NCBI RefSeq assembly: GCF_000003195.3
Contig: NC_012878.2
Coordinates: forward strand, 21,032,771 to 21,096,770
Reading direction: 5' to 3'
DNA: 64,000 nucleotides
Source of the DNA: Sorghum bicolor
Taxonomy: Eukaryota > Streptophyta > Magnoliopsida > Poales > Poaceae
The notes under the pieces were generated by a model. That model worked only from the letters and a program-made list of their open reading frames with translations, was not told where the DNA came from and ran no database searches. A program made the position numbers and the translations under genes. Position 1 is the first letter of the stretch; every line of letters begins with the position of its first letter. This document shows positions 54,144-64,000 of this stretch, piece after piece.

Positions 54144-57100
54144 TCCTCCCCCTTGAAAAGGAGTCGTTGTCCACTCTGAAGTGTCTTCACTTGTGAATGG
54201 TGAGAGATCAGCAACATTGAAGGAGTTGCTCACGCCATAACTTGCAGGAAGATCAATCTTGTATGCATTGTCATTGATCTTCTCAAGAACACGAAATGGA
54301 CCATCTCCTCGTGGCAGCAATTTTAATTTGCGCTACTGAAGAAAGAGATCCTTGCGCATGTGTATCCACACCAAGTCTCTGGGTTCAAATAACACCTTCT
54401 TCCTATGTTTGTTCATACTTGCAGCCTTGTGTCCTGCCTTGAGTTCAATTGCTTCCTTGGTCTTCTCGTGTACCTTCTTGATGTATGCAGCACGCTTGGA
54501 GGCTTCCATATAGGTTCTTTCCTGCAATGGAAGGGGCAACAAATCTATCGGAGCAATAGGTTCGAACCCATATACAATTTCAAAAGGACACATATTAGTG
54601 GTAGAGTGTACTGCCCTGTTATATGCAAACTCCACATGTGGCAAGCATTCCTCCCAAACCTTCAGGTTCTTTTTCACCATTGTTCGCAGCAACATTGACA
54701 ATGTGTGAGTCACTTTCTTATATTCCACAATGTATGAAAATGTTTCGATGAACTCAACCCATTTGGCATGACGACGGTTCAGTTTTGCTTTTCCTTTCAA
54801 GTATTTCAAAGCTTCATGATCAGAGTGAATAATAAATTCTTTTGGCCATAAGTAGTGCTACCATGTTTCAAGCACATGTATCAAAGCATATAATTCTTTA
54901 TCATACACAGAATAATTCAGTTGAGCACCTCCTAATTTTTCACTAAAATATGTTACAGGTTTTCCTTGTTGCATAAAAACTCCTCCTATGCCAATTATGC
55001 TAGCATCCCATTCAATTTCAAAAGTTTTATTGAAATCAGGAAGAACAAGTAATGGTGCTTTAGTTAAACGTTTCTTTAGTTCTTGAAAAGCATTTTCTTG
55101 TGATTTTCCCCATTTAAAGTCAACACCTTTCTTTGTCAATTCATTCAAAGGAGCAGCGATGGTACTGAAATCTCTCACAAACCTCCTATAAAAACCAGCA
55201 AGGCCATGAAAACTTCTTACTTGACTTACATTCGTTGGAGTTGGCCAAGCCTTGATGGCTTTCACCTTGATTTTATCCACTTCTATGCCTTTTCCTAAAA
55301 CAACAAACCCAAGAAACACAACATGGTCTGTGCAAAAACTGCACTTCTCAAGATTAGCAAATAATTTCTCCTTTCTAAGCACTTCCAAGACTTGCCGAGT
55401 ATGATTCACATGTTCCTCAAAAGACTTGCTGTAAATTAAGATATCATCGAAGTAGACAACAACAAATTTTCCAATGAAAGCTCTCAAGACATGGTTCATT
55501 AATCTCATGAAAGTACTAGGAGCATTAGTCAAACCAAAAGGCATAACTAACCATTCATACAGCCCAAATTTCTTTTTAAATGCAGTTTTACATTCATCCC
55601 CTATTTTCATTCTTATCTCATGGTATCCACTTCTCAAATCAATTTTAGTGAATATGGTGGAACCACTTAATTCATCAAGCATGTCATCTAAACGTGGAAT
55701 AGGATGGCGATAGCGAACAGTGATGTTATTTATAGCTCTACAATCAACACACATCCTCCAAGAACCATCTTTCTTAGGCACTAAAATTACAGGAATAGCA
55801 CAAGGACTTAAACTTTCACGAACAAAACCTTTATCAAGAAGTTCTTGCACTTGCCTTTGTATCTCCTTTGTTTCTTCTGGATTGGTTCGATATGGTTGTC
55901 GATTAGGTAGTGCAGCCCCTGGAATGAGATCAATTTGATGCTCAATCCCATGAATTGGAGGTAGTCCCGCCGGTGTTTCTTCTGGAAAGACATCTCCATA
56001 GTCCTGCAAAAGATGAGACACAACACTAGGAAGAGAGGTCATGTTGTTAGCTGAAATTAAAATGTCTTTATACACAAGTACAAAGAGCACTTGTTCGGGG
56101 TTGTTCCTCACTTCTTTCATTTTAGATTTTGTGGCTAGCATGACTACATTCTCTCCCTCTCCTTTCTTTTTGTCTCTTAAATTTGGCTTGTGGCACTCAC
56201 TCACCGAATTGTGGATGACACTCAATTTCTTTTGCTCTCCTTCCTCTCTACTCACTGCAACAATTTCAGATTTCTTTTGTAAATGTTCAGCCATGATTTG
56301 TTGGGGTGTCATAGGATTCAGAATAAACTTCTTCCCCTTTAGATTGATATTGAACTGATTTGTTCTCCCACGATGTTGGCTATATCGATCATATTGCCAT
56401 GGCCTTCCAAGCAGCAAGTGACACACTAACATAGGTGCCACATCACACTCTACTATGTCAACATATTCACCAATCTTGAATGGAACGTTTACTTTATATC
56501 CAATCTTGATATCTCCCGAATCATTCAGCCACTGTACATGATAGGGATGAGGGTGTCGTAGCAGCTTCAAGCCAAATTTATCACCCATCTCACAAGTAGC
56601 AAGATTATGGAAGCTCCCTCCATCGATAATCACCTTCACCACTTTATCATGCACCTTTGCTCTAGTTTGAAATAATTTGTGTCGCTGCCCATTTTCTGCT
56701 TCATTTGCCTGAACACTCAAGATTTGATTCATCTCAAGAGCAGCTCCTTGCTCAAACTCACAGCTAGTAAGTTCATCATCTCCATGGGCTTCTTCCTCAA
56801 CTCTCTCTTCACTAGCTGATTCATACTCTCCATCATCATTCACAATGGTCACCTGATTATTTGGACACTCCTTACTTATATGCCCATGGCCTCCACACTT
56901 GAAGCTCTGAATTCCACTACTCTTGGAAGTAGGACCCACTGAAGTAGTGGTTGATGCTGCTGGCTTTGAACTTGAGACAGCAGTGTTCTTTCCACTAAAA
57001 GTACCATGAAAATTAGATCGTGAGCCTCCACTTGAGCTTTTCACCATGGATGGTTCTGCAGCAAATTTTTGCATGGTAAATTTCAGTTTGCCAAAACTTT

Positions 57101-57437
57101 CTTCAAGGTTGCCTCTTCTATGACATCGGCGACCAAAACTGAGTCGGAAGCGGTTGTCATCAGCCTCATCTTCAGATTCATCATCATTTCTTCGACTATG
57201 TCTTCTTCCTCTACCATGTGCAGCCCTCCGGTTCCTCCATCCTCCTCTTCTTCCATCACTATCTTCTCTATCTCCACTATGGTTGCTTGCACCATCATGA
57301 GGTGGACGATGCCTTCTGATTTCAGTCATAAGATTCTGAAGATCTTGTGTCAACCTATCTTGCTTTTCTTCCGTGCTTTGTCAGAGTTTATTAAATTGTG
57401 CTATGGTAACACGATCTTTGATGTCCACTTGACCCAT
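54141..57437 (-). pseudogene. Element 4 gag-pol with two in-frame deletions
   Basis: One frame from ATG 57437 (MGQVDIKDRV) to a TGA made by the first three LTR bases (54143-54141). Stops: TGA 57381-57383, TAG 54858-54860, TAG 54333-54335. Gag keeps the [13 protein letters not shown] region and KLKFTM, then jumps to AAEPSMVK: the capsid core is missing (junction near 57060-57066). The zinc knuckle reads [14 protein letters not shown], with serine in place of the first cysteine. Protease site IIDGGSFHN (near 56610-56635). RT is complete: [60 protein letters not shown]. RNase H starts ([13 protein letters not shown]); then VEYKKVTHTLSMLL joins RNase H to the far end of integrase (near 54700-54715), so most integrase is gone. 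Confidence 0.82.
54144..54156 (-). other. Element 4 polypurine tract
   Basis: Minus-strand CAAGGGGGAGGA followed at once by the LTR start TGATATGA. Confidence 0.75.
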
Positions 57438-58263
57438 CTTCCTGTAAGGTTAGCTGAATATAAATAATTTGTATTTGTGGAGTATGAAAATTTGGTGGCT
57501 CTCATAACTCACCTCTCTAACCATCGAAACTCTTATGAATTCCTCTGCTGCAGATTACAAGGAAAACAAATGTGTGGTGTATGTGTGATGGCAACTGAAA
57601 GTGATGGCAAGGCAAATACAAGAACAGAAAGTACCAATTATGATGGTTTTTATGTGGAGCTTGGTGGGGAGTAATACACAAGGAATGCAATCTGAATTCT
57701 AGTCGTTGTAAAGTTAAGTAACGATCCAAACTAGAAGTTCTCTGCCTAGTGCTGACCAAAAGATATGAAAGAAGTAAATGATCACACACACGCGCAAAGA
57801 AAATTCAGATTTGATGCAAACAAGGAGTATGACTGGGATGCAAGTGTTGCAATCAGACCCAACCAAAGTTTTGCACCAAACAAAGATAGCAAATTGGTTG
57901 CAGAACTTGATATGAAACTTTCAGCACTTGTGCACATAAACCAACTAATCTTTCAGACTCTCTCTGAACCTTTCTCAACTTTTTTTTCACTTCACTTTTT
58001 TTTCCACTTTCTTTTATATTTTTTGACACACTTTTTTTTATATAGAACTAAACACAGGGATCATATTATGACACCTGCACAACTAAAGACAGAAATAAAA
58101 CAACAACCAGTAGCTAGATAGGATCAAAGTTAACACAAAGGATGATATAGGCTATAGAGATTTTTTGTGGGGATTTTTTAGATATAAAAGAGGCACAAAG
58201 AACACACGAAGGATAAATGATCAGCAACTAAAACAGAGACTCTAATGGACTGCGACTTAACCG
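57438..58263 (-). other. Element 4 5' leader
   Basis: AT-rich region upstream of the gag ATG on the minus strand with no protein motif. It ends at 58263 where Element 3 LTR sequence resumes (ATCCCACAAATTTTGG, as at 44071). No LTR or primer site is visible, consistent with loss of the 5' LTR. Confidence 0.6.
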
Positions 58264-59768
58264 ATCCCACAAATTTTGGTGATTTTTGGACATGTTAATA
58301 AATTACTAAAATTCATGAAAGTTTTATTTCCTAAATAAAGGATACAATTTTTATATATATGGAAATTACCAGAAAATGTAACCTAATATTTTTCCTATGT
58401 TCTATTCATATCACAAAGCCTACACAAAAATTTTCATTATTTTTAGATCAGCACATAATTTTGTACACCAATTTAAACATCAGTCCATTTTAATATAAAA
58501 AGAAAAAGGAAAATCAGTTTGGAACCGGGACAGGCCCACCAAATCGGCCCGCAGGGCAGCCCACTCGTGTTGGTTCCCGCCCTCCTTTCCCTCTCTGTAG
58601 GTCGCTGGCAGAGAGGTCCCACCCGTCAGTCCTTTCTTCTACCTCCCGCCACCGGCCCGGCCGACCCCCGGCACGCCGTCGGCGAGCCTCCGGCTCTCCT
58701 GGCGGAGCGGTCTAGCATCTCCAGCTCCACGCGCATCCCCTGGGACACTCAGGCCACACTCTACTCTCTTCTAGCCCCTCCGGCCACATCCATGGCTGAC
58801 GGCAACGTCGGCCGCGCGAGCGCCGACCGCCACAAGCAAGTAAAGCATCAACCAAAGGGCGCACAAGTATCAGCAACTCACTGCGACTTAAACGGAGTAG
58901 ACAGCGGTGGTAGAGAGGCTCGGAGAAGAGCTGGCCGCGGTGAGGTGCTTGCGGCGGCATTTCTGCCGGAGATGGGAAAGACGGGCTCGGCTGGAAGCTT
59001 TAGGGGGTTAGAGCGTGCAGTGAAGGGTCCAGGAGGTGGTTGGGTCGCGGGCGAAGCGGACGCTGTACACTGGGGAGGTGAAAAGGGCGTGTCGGCGGTG
59101 AATTTCGCGGTGGCGCGGGCGCGGCTTGTCGGTGCTCTCAGAGGAAAACAGAGGTGCGTCGTCCGGTGGAGCGGCTTTTAAAAAGAGTGGAGAAGGCGCG
59201 GAGCTTCCACGTTAGCCAGCGACACAGGCAGGCAGGCAGGTGCGTGGTGGCGAGAATGCACGCGGCGTTGCACACGCGGCGGCCGCGCGGGGCAGCGACG
59301 CCCGTGATCCACATCGGATCACTGTAGTAGGCCTTATCCAACCTTTTTTGTTTTTTTTTTAAAATTACTCCCAAAATTTGAACTGAGGTCAAAATTCTGT
59401 TAAAACAAAAGTTGTTCACAATTTTGAATTCTACAAAATATCTTTATGTGCCCAAAGCATATTCTGAGTGGAAGAGTTTGAATTTGGGCAAAACAATTTG
59501 AATTTCAAAATCCCAATTTGGTGGAAATTCCTATTTGAATTGGGGCAGCTTAGAAATTCAAAAATTACCTTTGATTTTTCTCAATAACTTGAAAAATTCC
59601 CAAAATAAAAGTTGTTAAAGTTGAGGATCTCTACAACTTTCATGTTGGTCACTATTCAAGATTCCAAGCAGATTTTGAATTAGGGATTCAAATTGGAAAA
59701 GGGGACAATTTCTGGAAATCTGTATTTTCAAAATTACTTTGAATTTTGTATTGAAACATCAAAAACTC
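58264..59768 (-). repeat. Element 3 5' LTR, outer piece
   Basis: Parallels 44071-45548 of the other LTR (for example TGGACATGTTAATAAATTACT, GCATCAACCAAAGGGC, and the GC-rich core). It is cut at 59768 by the Element 5 LTR. The last five bases, AACTC, are the candidate left target duplication of Element 5. The 220-codon ORF at 58519-59181 has no motif and reflects GC-rich LTR sequence. Confidence 0.87.
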
Positions 59769-60800
59769 TGTCGAGGGTATCAACAAGGGGTACCCACACC
59801 AACGCGAATAACGAAACCATCCGTACGTAAAACTAGCGCCTCAATTCGACGCTCCGTCCGCACACACGCACGACCATCGATGGCCGCAACCTCGAAGATG
59901 GAAATAGCGTCGAGCGAATCGATCAGGCGTCGAGCGCCGGTTACCGTCGAATACGGAACAGGCTCACGCGAACCGGGGGGTGTCGAGCGCAAGGTCGCCG
60001 TCCGCCGCCTGACGCGCGCACGCGGGCCGGAGCATTAAATGCGCCTGATGCTTCCCCACCTAACACACAGGTCACGGGAGGCGTGATAGGGAACAGGCTT
60101 CTGTCCCATCAATCTTTTTGCAGCCTTCCCGCCGAACGACCCAGGGCATGACAGGGCGCGGGAAATAAGGATGGGACGTCTAATCGGGACCCCCTCGAGA
60201 CGTCTAAAGTCAGCGCTCCGGATATCAGCACAATGTACGACATCTGACCCTCGACCAGACAGAAATCCTTCTAGGGGACGGGTTGGGCGTCGACTGACTA
60301 CATCCCAACCACTCCGCCGGATCGTACAAGCGTGCATCCGTCGAACCAATCCAAGACGGCGCGCAGAGCATAATGCAGGAGCACGCGTGATCATCACCAG
60401 GCTATTAAGACAGGACGGCTGGAGGTCATGCCGGTACGGAAGCCTCGAGTAGGTCAGCGCTCCATGCTGCTATCGACTCTTATTCTTACACCTATACATG
60501 TACCCTAGGTCCCTCCTTGGAACTATAAAAGGAGGGACTCAGGAATAGAACAGGAGAGATCACGACACAAGACCACGCTCATACGTAGTAGAGCTCCACA
60601 CTTCATACCACGCTTGTATTCGCCCCTGTACAAGCACTTAGGTGCAAGATAATACAAACTCTCTCCCCCCTGCTGGACGTAGGGCCTTCTCTTGCCCAAA
60701 CCAGGATAAATCTCTGTGTCTTCTTGCATCACCATCCGGGAAAGGGAGCACCCATACAAATTTACTCGTTGGTGTGACCCCCCGGGGGAAAACACTGACA
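59769..60800 (+). repeat. Element 5 5' LTR (1,032 bp)
   Basis: Begins TGTCGAGGGTATCAACAAGG and ends GGGGGAAAACACTGACA, directly followed by the primer site. Its first 680 bases match 693-1 on the other strand. The 3' third (60590-60740) shares CTTGTATTCGCCCCTGTACAAGC and GCATCACCATCC with the Element 1 LTR. Confidence 0.9.
60524..60530 (+). promoter_or_regulatory. Element 5 LTR TATA box
   Basis: TATAAAAGGAGGGACTC about 275 bases before the LTR end; equivalent to 25349-25355 in the Element 1 LTR. Would drive the gag-pol transcript. Confidence 0.65.
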
Positions 60801-60801
60801 G

Positions 60802-60820
60802 TTGGTGCGCCAGGTAGGGG
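60802..60820 (+). promoter_or_regulatory. Element 5 primer-binding site
   Basis: TTGGTGCGCCAGGTAGGGG one base after the LTR end. The same sequence with one change occurs after the 5' LTR of the small element (29166-29146). The tRNA is not assigned. Confidence 0.75.
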
Positions 60821-60858
60821 TCCTGCGTGTTTTTCATCGATTTCCCACTCCTTTCCGG

Positions 60859-62911
60859 ATGGCTACTCTTGCCTCGCCGTTTCCGCGCTCCACGGTGATT
60901 TGGTTTGGGAGTCTCGAGTTCATGTCTACGGGCTCCGGCTACGACATGATCTTGCTCTCAGTCAAAGGACCAGGAGGAGCCCGCGTTACGCCAGCACGGT
61001 TGAAGGCCCCGAGATGCCCTCACCACCACGCCTCCCCGCCTAAGAAGAGGCGTGGACAGCACCACCGCGGCCCCTCTGCTTCAGCACGACCAACAACTCG
61101 TGCGAGGCAGGACGTAGGCCACAAGTCGGCAGCACCGTGTGACGGAGCAACAAGCGCGACGACTCAGCACCGCGCGACGACGGGAGGGGACGCATCTCGC
61201 GCGCTCTCCCCCACCACTGCTAGGCTACTTCCACACGGGTTGTTCTCTCCAAGAGCGGCACTGCCGTTCGGATTGGACAACGCCGCGGCGTCGCTCGCCA
61301 GGGCGATATGCCCAAACGCCCAGACGTACGTAGAAAGACCAATGGTCCTCCCACGTAGCTCTGAAGCGCGGCGGCCGGCGTCCGAGCTGCCACACCTTTC
61401 CCGAGTACAAGGCCTCCGTCGTCTAGGCCCCGGACGATACTCGATCACCTCCCTCAGGCAACGATTGCTGGAGGAAGGACGTGGGTGTTTCTACGCCGCC
61501 GAACCGGACTCCGACTCCGAGACAGATAGCTATGACCCTACGAGGGAATGCTATCACATCGACAGGGCGGTAGAAACTACTGACGAGACACGGGATGCTG
61601 CTGCGGGTGGTCGAGCCCCCGCGGCGCGAGAAGACCCCAGGACGCCTGGGAACGACGGACAGGTCGACCCCCCTCCTCAGGAAGACAGAACCGCGCAGCT
61701 CGCGCAGCTGTGGGAGCTCAAGATGAAGCTCGACGAGGACCACGAGCGCCTCGTCCTGCTCGAGCAAATCCTCGAGCAAGACCTGCCCTACCCGCCGGGC
61801 GGAAGTGTCCGCAGACGCGCTCGAGAGGTACATCGACAGATCGTCGGCGACGCAGAGCCAGAGCAACCTGTTAGCCGTTTCCCTCGAGCAGGCCAGAATG
61901 TTGTGGCAGCGATGATGCTGCTACGTAACATGCCAGAGCCGTCGAATTCCCAGGCCCGACGCATTCGAGATGAGGTACAGACATTGCTCCAGGTGGCGGC
62001 GGTTCAACAAGCCGAAAGTTCGGCGTCTCGACGACGAGGAGCTGCCACAGAGAAGCGCGACGAACAGCCTCTAAACGAAGAGGAGGTGTCAGTCCATCAA
62101 CAACCTCCCCCTCGAGGTAGAAAGACCGCTCTCATCCTCCCCGTCGACAATCAATGTCGACACGACGCGCGGCACGACATCAAAGAAAATCGACGCCGCC
62201 AGCACGGAGACGCGGAAGAGCGCGGTTATAGCGCGCATCGCGGTGGGAGATACGACAGCGACGAGGACCGGGTGGCCCCCGAGCCACCAGGCCCATGGGT
62301 GTTCAGCAGGGCGATCCGCAGCACGCCCCTGCCCAATCCATTTCGACCCCCGACCAGCATCGCGAAGTACAATGGAGAGACCAAACCAGAGTTGTGGCTG
62401 GCCGACTTCAGGCTGGCCTATCAGCTAGGTGGCGCTCGAGGTGATGATCGAGCCATCATCAGACAGCTACCCCTTTTCCTCTCCGACACCGCCCGTCGAT
62501 GGCTCGAGGAACTCCCTGCCAATCAGATCCACAACTGGGTTGATCTGGTCAGAGTCTTCGAGGGTAACTTCAAAGGGACCTACATACGGCCAGGGAACTC
62601 GTGGGACCTTAGCAAGTGCAAGCAGAAGTCAGGAGAAACTCTTCGGGAGTATGCTCGATGCTTCTCGAAGCAGCGCACTGAGCTACCGCACATCCCTGAC
62701 CATGACGTCATCTTGGCGTTTGTCTCGGGCACCACCAGTCGAGACTTGGTGCGGGAATTAGGTCGCAATCGACCTCAGACCGTCGATGAGCTGATGGACG
62801 TAGTAGCCAACTACGCGACAGGGGAGGAGGCAGTCGGCGCCTTCTTCAGCTCAGAAGGAAGAAAAGGCAAGCAGCCCGTCGACGAAGATGGGACCCCAGT
62901 CGAGGCCTCAA
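60859..62911 (+). CDS. gag: Element 5 gag
   Basis: The frame is open from the primer site; the first ATG is 60859 (MATLASPFPRS), with another at 60922. The N-terminal 250 residues are basic and low in complexity (PPKKRRGQHHRG). Then come a Glu/Leu-rich coiled-coil segment (AQLWELKMKLDEDHERLVLLEQIL) near residues 285-315, and the retrotransposon-gag capsid domain at about 505-660 (IAKYNGETKPELWLADFRLAYQLGG, LFLSDTARRWLEELP, GNFKGTYIRPGNSWDL, TLREYARCFSKQRTELP). The lysine-rich end (about 62902-62935) is where the frame must shift by one base to continue. Gag would form the particle and bind RNA. Intact apart from that. Confidence 0.85.
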
Positions 62912-64000
62912 GAAAAATAAAAAGAAACAGAAAGTGCGGCAGTTCCACCGGGAAGATTCCGATGACAACCTTGTCGCCGCCATGGATCGAAAGAAGCCTC
63001 GAGGCCCTCCGAATGGAGGCATCTTTGACAAGATGTTGGAGGAGCCGTGCCCTTACCATAAGGGAGGCGCCAACCACAAGCTCAAGGACTGTCGTATGCT
63101 GAGAAAGCATTTCGACGGTCTGGGGTTCAAAAAAGATACGCGTGATGACTCCAAGAAAGAGAAGGCTGGCAGCAAGGAGGACAACAAAGATGACGACGGC
63201 TTCCCCGCCGTCCACAACTGCTACATGATCTATGGCGGGCCCTCGACTCAATTAACCATGAGGCAGCGCAAAAGGGAGCGTCGCGAAGTCTTTGCGGCAA
63301 GAATGGCGGTGCCCCAGTACCTTAGCTGGTCAAGCACTCCTATCACTTTCGACCGAGAGGACCACCCCGACAAGGTAGTCGCCCCAGGCGTCTACCCGCT
63401 CATCGTCGACCCCATCATCGTCAACACCCGACTCTCGAAAGTGCTGATGGATGGTGGCAGCAGCCTCAACATCATCTACATCGAGACCCTCGACCTCCTC
63501 GGCATCGATAGAGGACGCCTCCAGCCAAGCGTCGGCGGTTTCCATGGCGTCGTGCCAGGGAAAAAGGCACTGCCAGTAGGTCGAATTGACCTACCGGTCT
63601 GCTTCGGCACAGCGGCCAACTTCAGGAAGGAGACCCTCACCTTTGAGGTGGTTGGGTTCCGAGGCATGTACCACGCCATCATCGGGCGCCCGGGCTACGC
63701 CAAGTTCATGGCTATACCCAACTACACCTATTTGAAGCTGAAGATGCCTGGTCCCAAAGGCGTCATCACTGTCAGTTCCTCCTTCGAGCACGCGTACGAG
63801 TGCGACGTCGAGTGCGTCGAGTATGGGGAGGCGGTCGAGAGCTCCACCGAGCTCGTTGCAAAGCTCGAGGCCATGGCCGCTGAGGCTCCAGAGCCTAAGC
63901 GTCATGCGGGCAGCTTCGAGGCGGTGGAAGGAACCAAGAAGATCCCGCTCGACCTCAACAACTCCGACGGCAAAGTGCTGACGATCAGCGCCGACCTCGA
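62910..64000 (+). CDS. Element 5 nucleocapsid and protease region (runs off window)
   Basis: Open in the third frame from KKNKKKQK at 62910 to 64000 without a stop. It holds the zinc-knuckle-like CPYHKGGANHKLKDC (near 63049-63093), HNCYMIYGG, FDREDHPD, then the aspartic protease site VLMDGGSSLNIIYIETL (near 63440-63490) and VVGFRGMYHAIIGRPGYAKF (63648-63710). It aligns with 1240-2200 of Element 1. RT and integrase should follow to the right of the window. It is separated from gag by one frame change in an A-rich run. Confidence 0.82.

Larger units (their letters stand above)
52949..58263 (-). mobile_element. Element 4: CRM-type chromovirus with internal deletions, 5' LTR lost
   Basis: Minus-strand element inside the Element 3 LTR. 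Own direction: noncoding leader 58263-57438, gag-pol 57437 to about 54141, polypurine tract 54156-54144, 3' LTR 54143-52949. The LTR end is TGATGCGACACG on the plus strand (CATCA in element sense). RT sequence and the pol frame running up to the LTR suggest the CRM (centromeric retrotransposon) clade. There is no second LTR at the right end: Element 3 LTR sequence resumes at 58264, missing about 1.1 kb (counterpart of 42956-44070), so one deletion removed both. Confidence 0.8.
41923..59768 (-). mobile_element. Element 3: decayed Tekay/Del-type chromovirus, sister of Element 2
   Basis: Minus-strand element inserted in the CACTA gene; GCATG at 41918-41922 is the candidate left target duplication. 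Own direction: 5' LTR (59768-58264 and 52948-51901, interrupted and incomplete), primer site 51898-51887, upstream ORF 51531-50827, gag-pol 50615-46080, 3' LTR 45884-41923. It is clearly related to Element 2 in every part but more diverged. Element 4 (52949-58263) and Element 5 (from 59769) interrupt its 5' LTR, whose outer end lies beyond the window. Confidence 0.88.
59769..64000 (+). mobile_element. Element 5: well-preserved Tat-type Ty3/gypsy element (3' part off-window)
   Basis: Plus strand: 5' LTR 59769-60800, primer site 60802-60820, gag from 60859, protease frame to the window end. Gag and protease are the same family as in Element 1, and the LTR start matches the inverted LTR at 1-693. 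There are no stops in gag over more than 680 codons, only one frame change near 62910, so it is young compared with Element 1. Confidence 0.88.

Noticed and set aside
61164..61866. Minus-strand ORFs (61164-61448, 61423-61866) opposite Element 5 gag
   Set aside because: Shadows of the gag frame; no motif of their own.

Overview
The window reads as plant nuclear DNA from a repeat-rich intergenic region, most likely of a grass and perhaps a panicoid. That assignment is inference. It rests on the nested Ty3/gypsy elements of the Tat, Tekay/Del and CRM types, the very long LTRs, the GC-rich LTR cores, and a high density of stop codons at CAG, CGA and TGG sites as expected for methylated transposon DNA. 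I find no convincing single-copy host gene, rRNA, tRNA or CRISPR array. Almost every base belongs to a transposable element or its remains.

Layout, left to right. (1) 1-693 is part of an LTR on the minus strand, from the same family as the LTR at 59769-60800. It sits in the gag of a decayed plus-strand Tat-type element (Element 1, 694-25704). Element 1 holds gag, protease, reverse transcriptase, two RNase H domains and integrase (694-5446), a multi-exon antisense gene (9151 down to 5814) and a 3' LTR (24631-25704). (2) Element 2 (9864-24005, minus strand, CCCTC target duplication) lies inside Element 1. It is a nearly intact Tekay/Del-type chromovirus with roughly 4 kb LTRs, gag-pol, and an extra ORF ahead of gag. 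(3) 25705-33785 holds remains of two oppositely oriented elements of another family, called family X here (LTR about 1.2 kb, tRNA-Asp primer site). They are interrupted by a compact non-autonomous LTR element (26814-29574, 407-bp LTRs, ACGGT duplication). (4) 33786-41922 holds LTR fragments, noncoding retroelement remains and a broken CACTA (En/Spm) TNP2-type transposase. (5) Element 3 (from 41923, minus strand) is a decayed relative of Element 2 inserted in the CACTA gene. Its right LTR is interrupted by Element 4 (52949-58263), a CRM-type chromovirus with two large in-frame internal deletions, and by Element 5 (59769 to the window end), a well-preserved Tat-type element.

How the parts work together. 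Elements 1, 2, 3 and 5 each show parts of the standard LTR-retrotransposon kit: LTR promoter with TATA box, tRNA primer site, Gag, protease, RT, RNase H, integrase and polypurine tract. Elements 2 and 3 add a coiled-coil, acidic-tailed protein upstream of gag, and chromodomains on integrase. The small 26814-29574 element codes for none of the enzymes. It carries a primer site like that of the Tat-type Element 5, so it would need enzymes supplied in trans.

The most striking observation is that the upstream ORF of Element 2 starts with a peptide closely resembling the histone H3 tail, in register from the mature N-terminal alanine. The same element family also encodes an integrase chromodomain, a fold that in other proteins reads methylated H3 tails. 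All names are from motif recognition by eye; no search or alignment was run.
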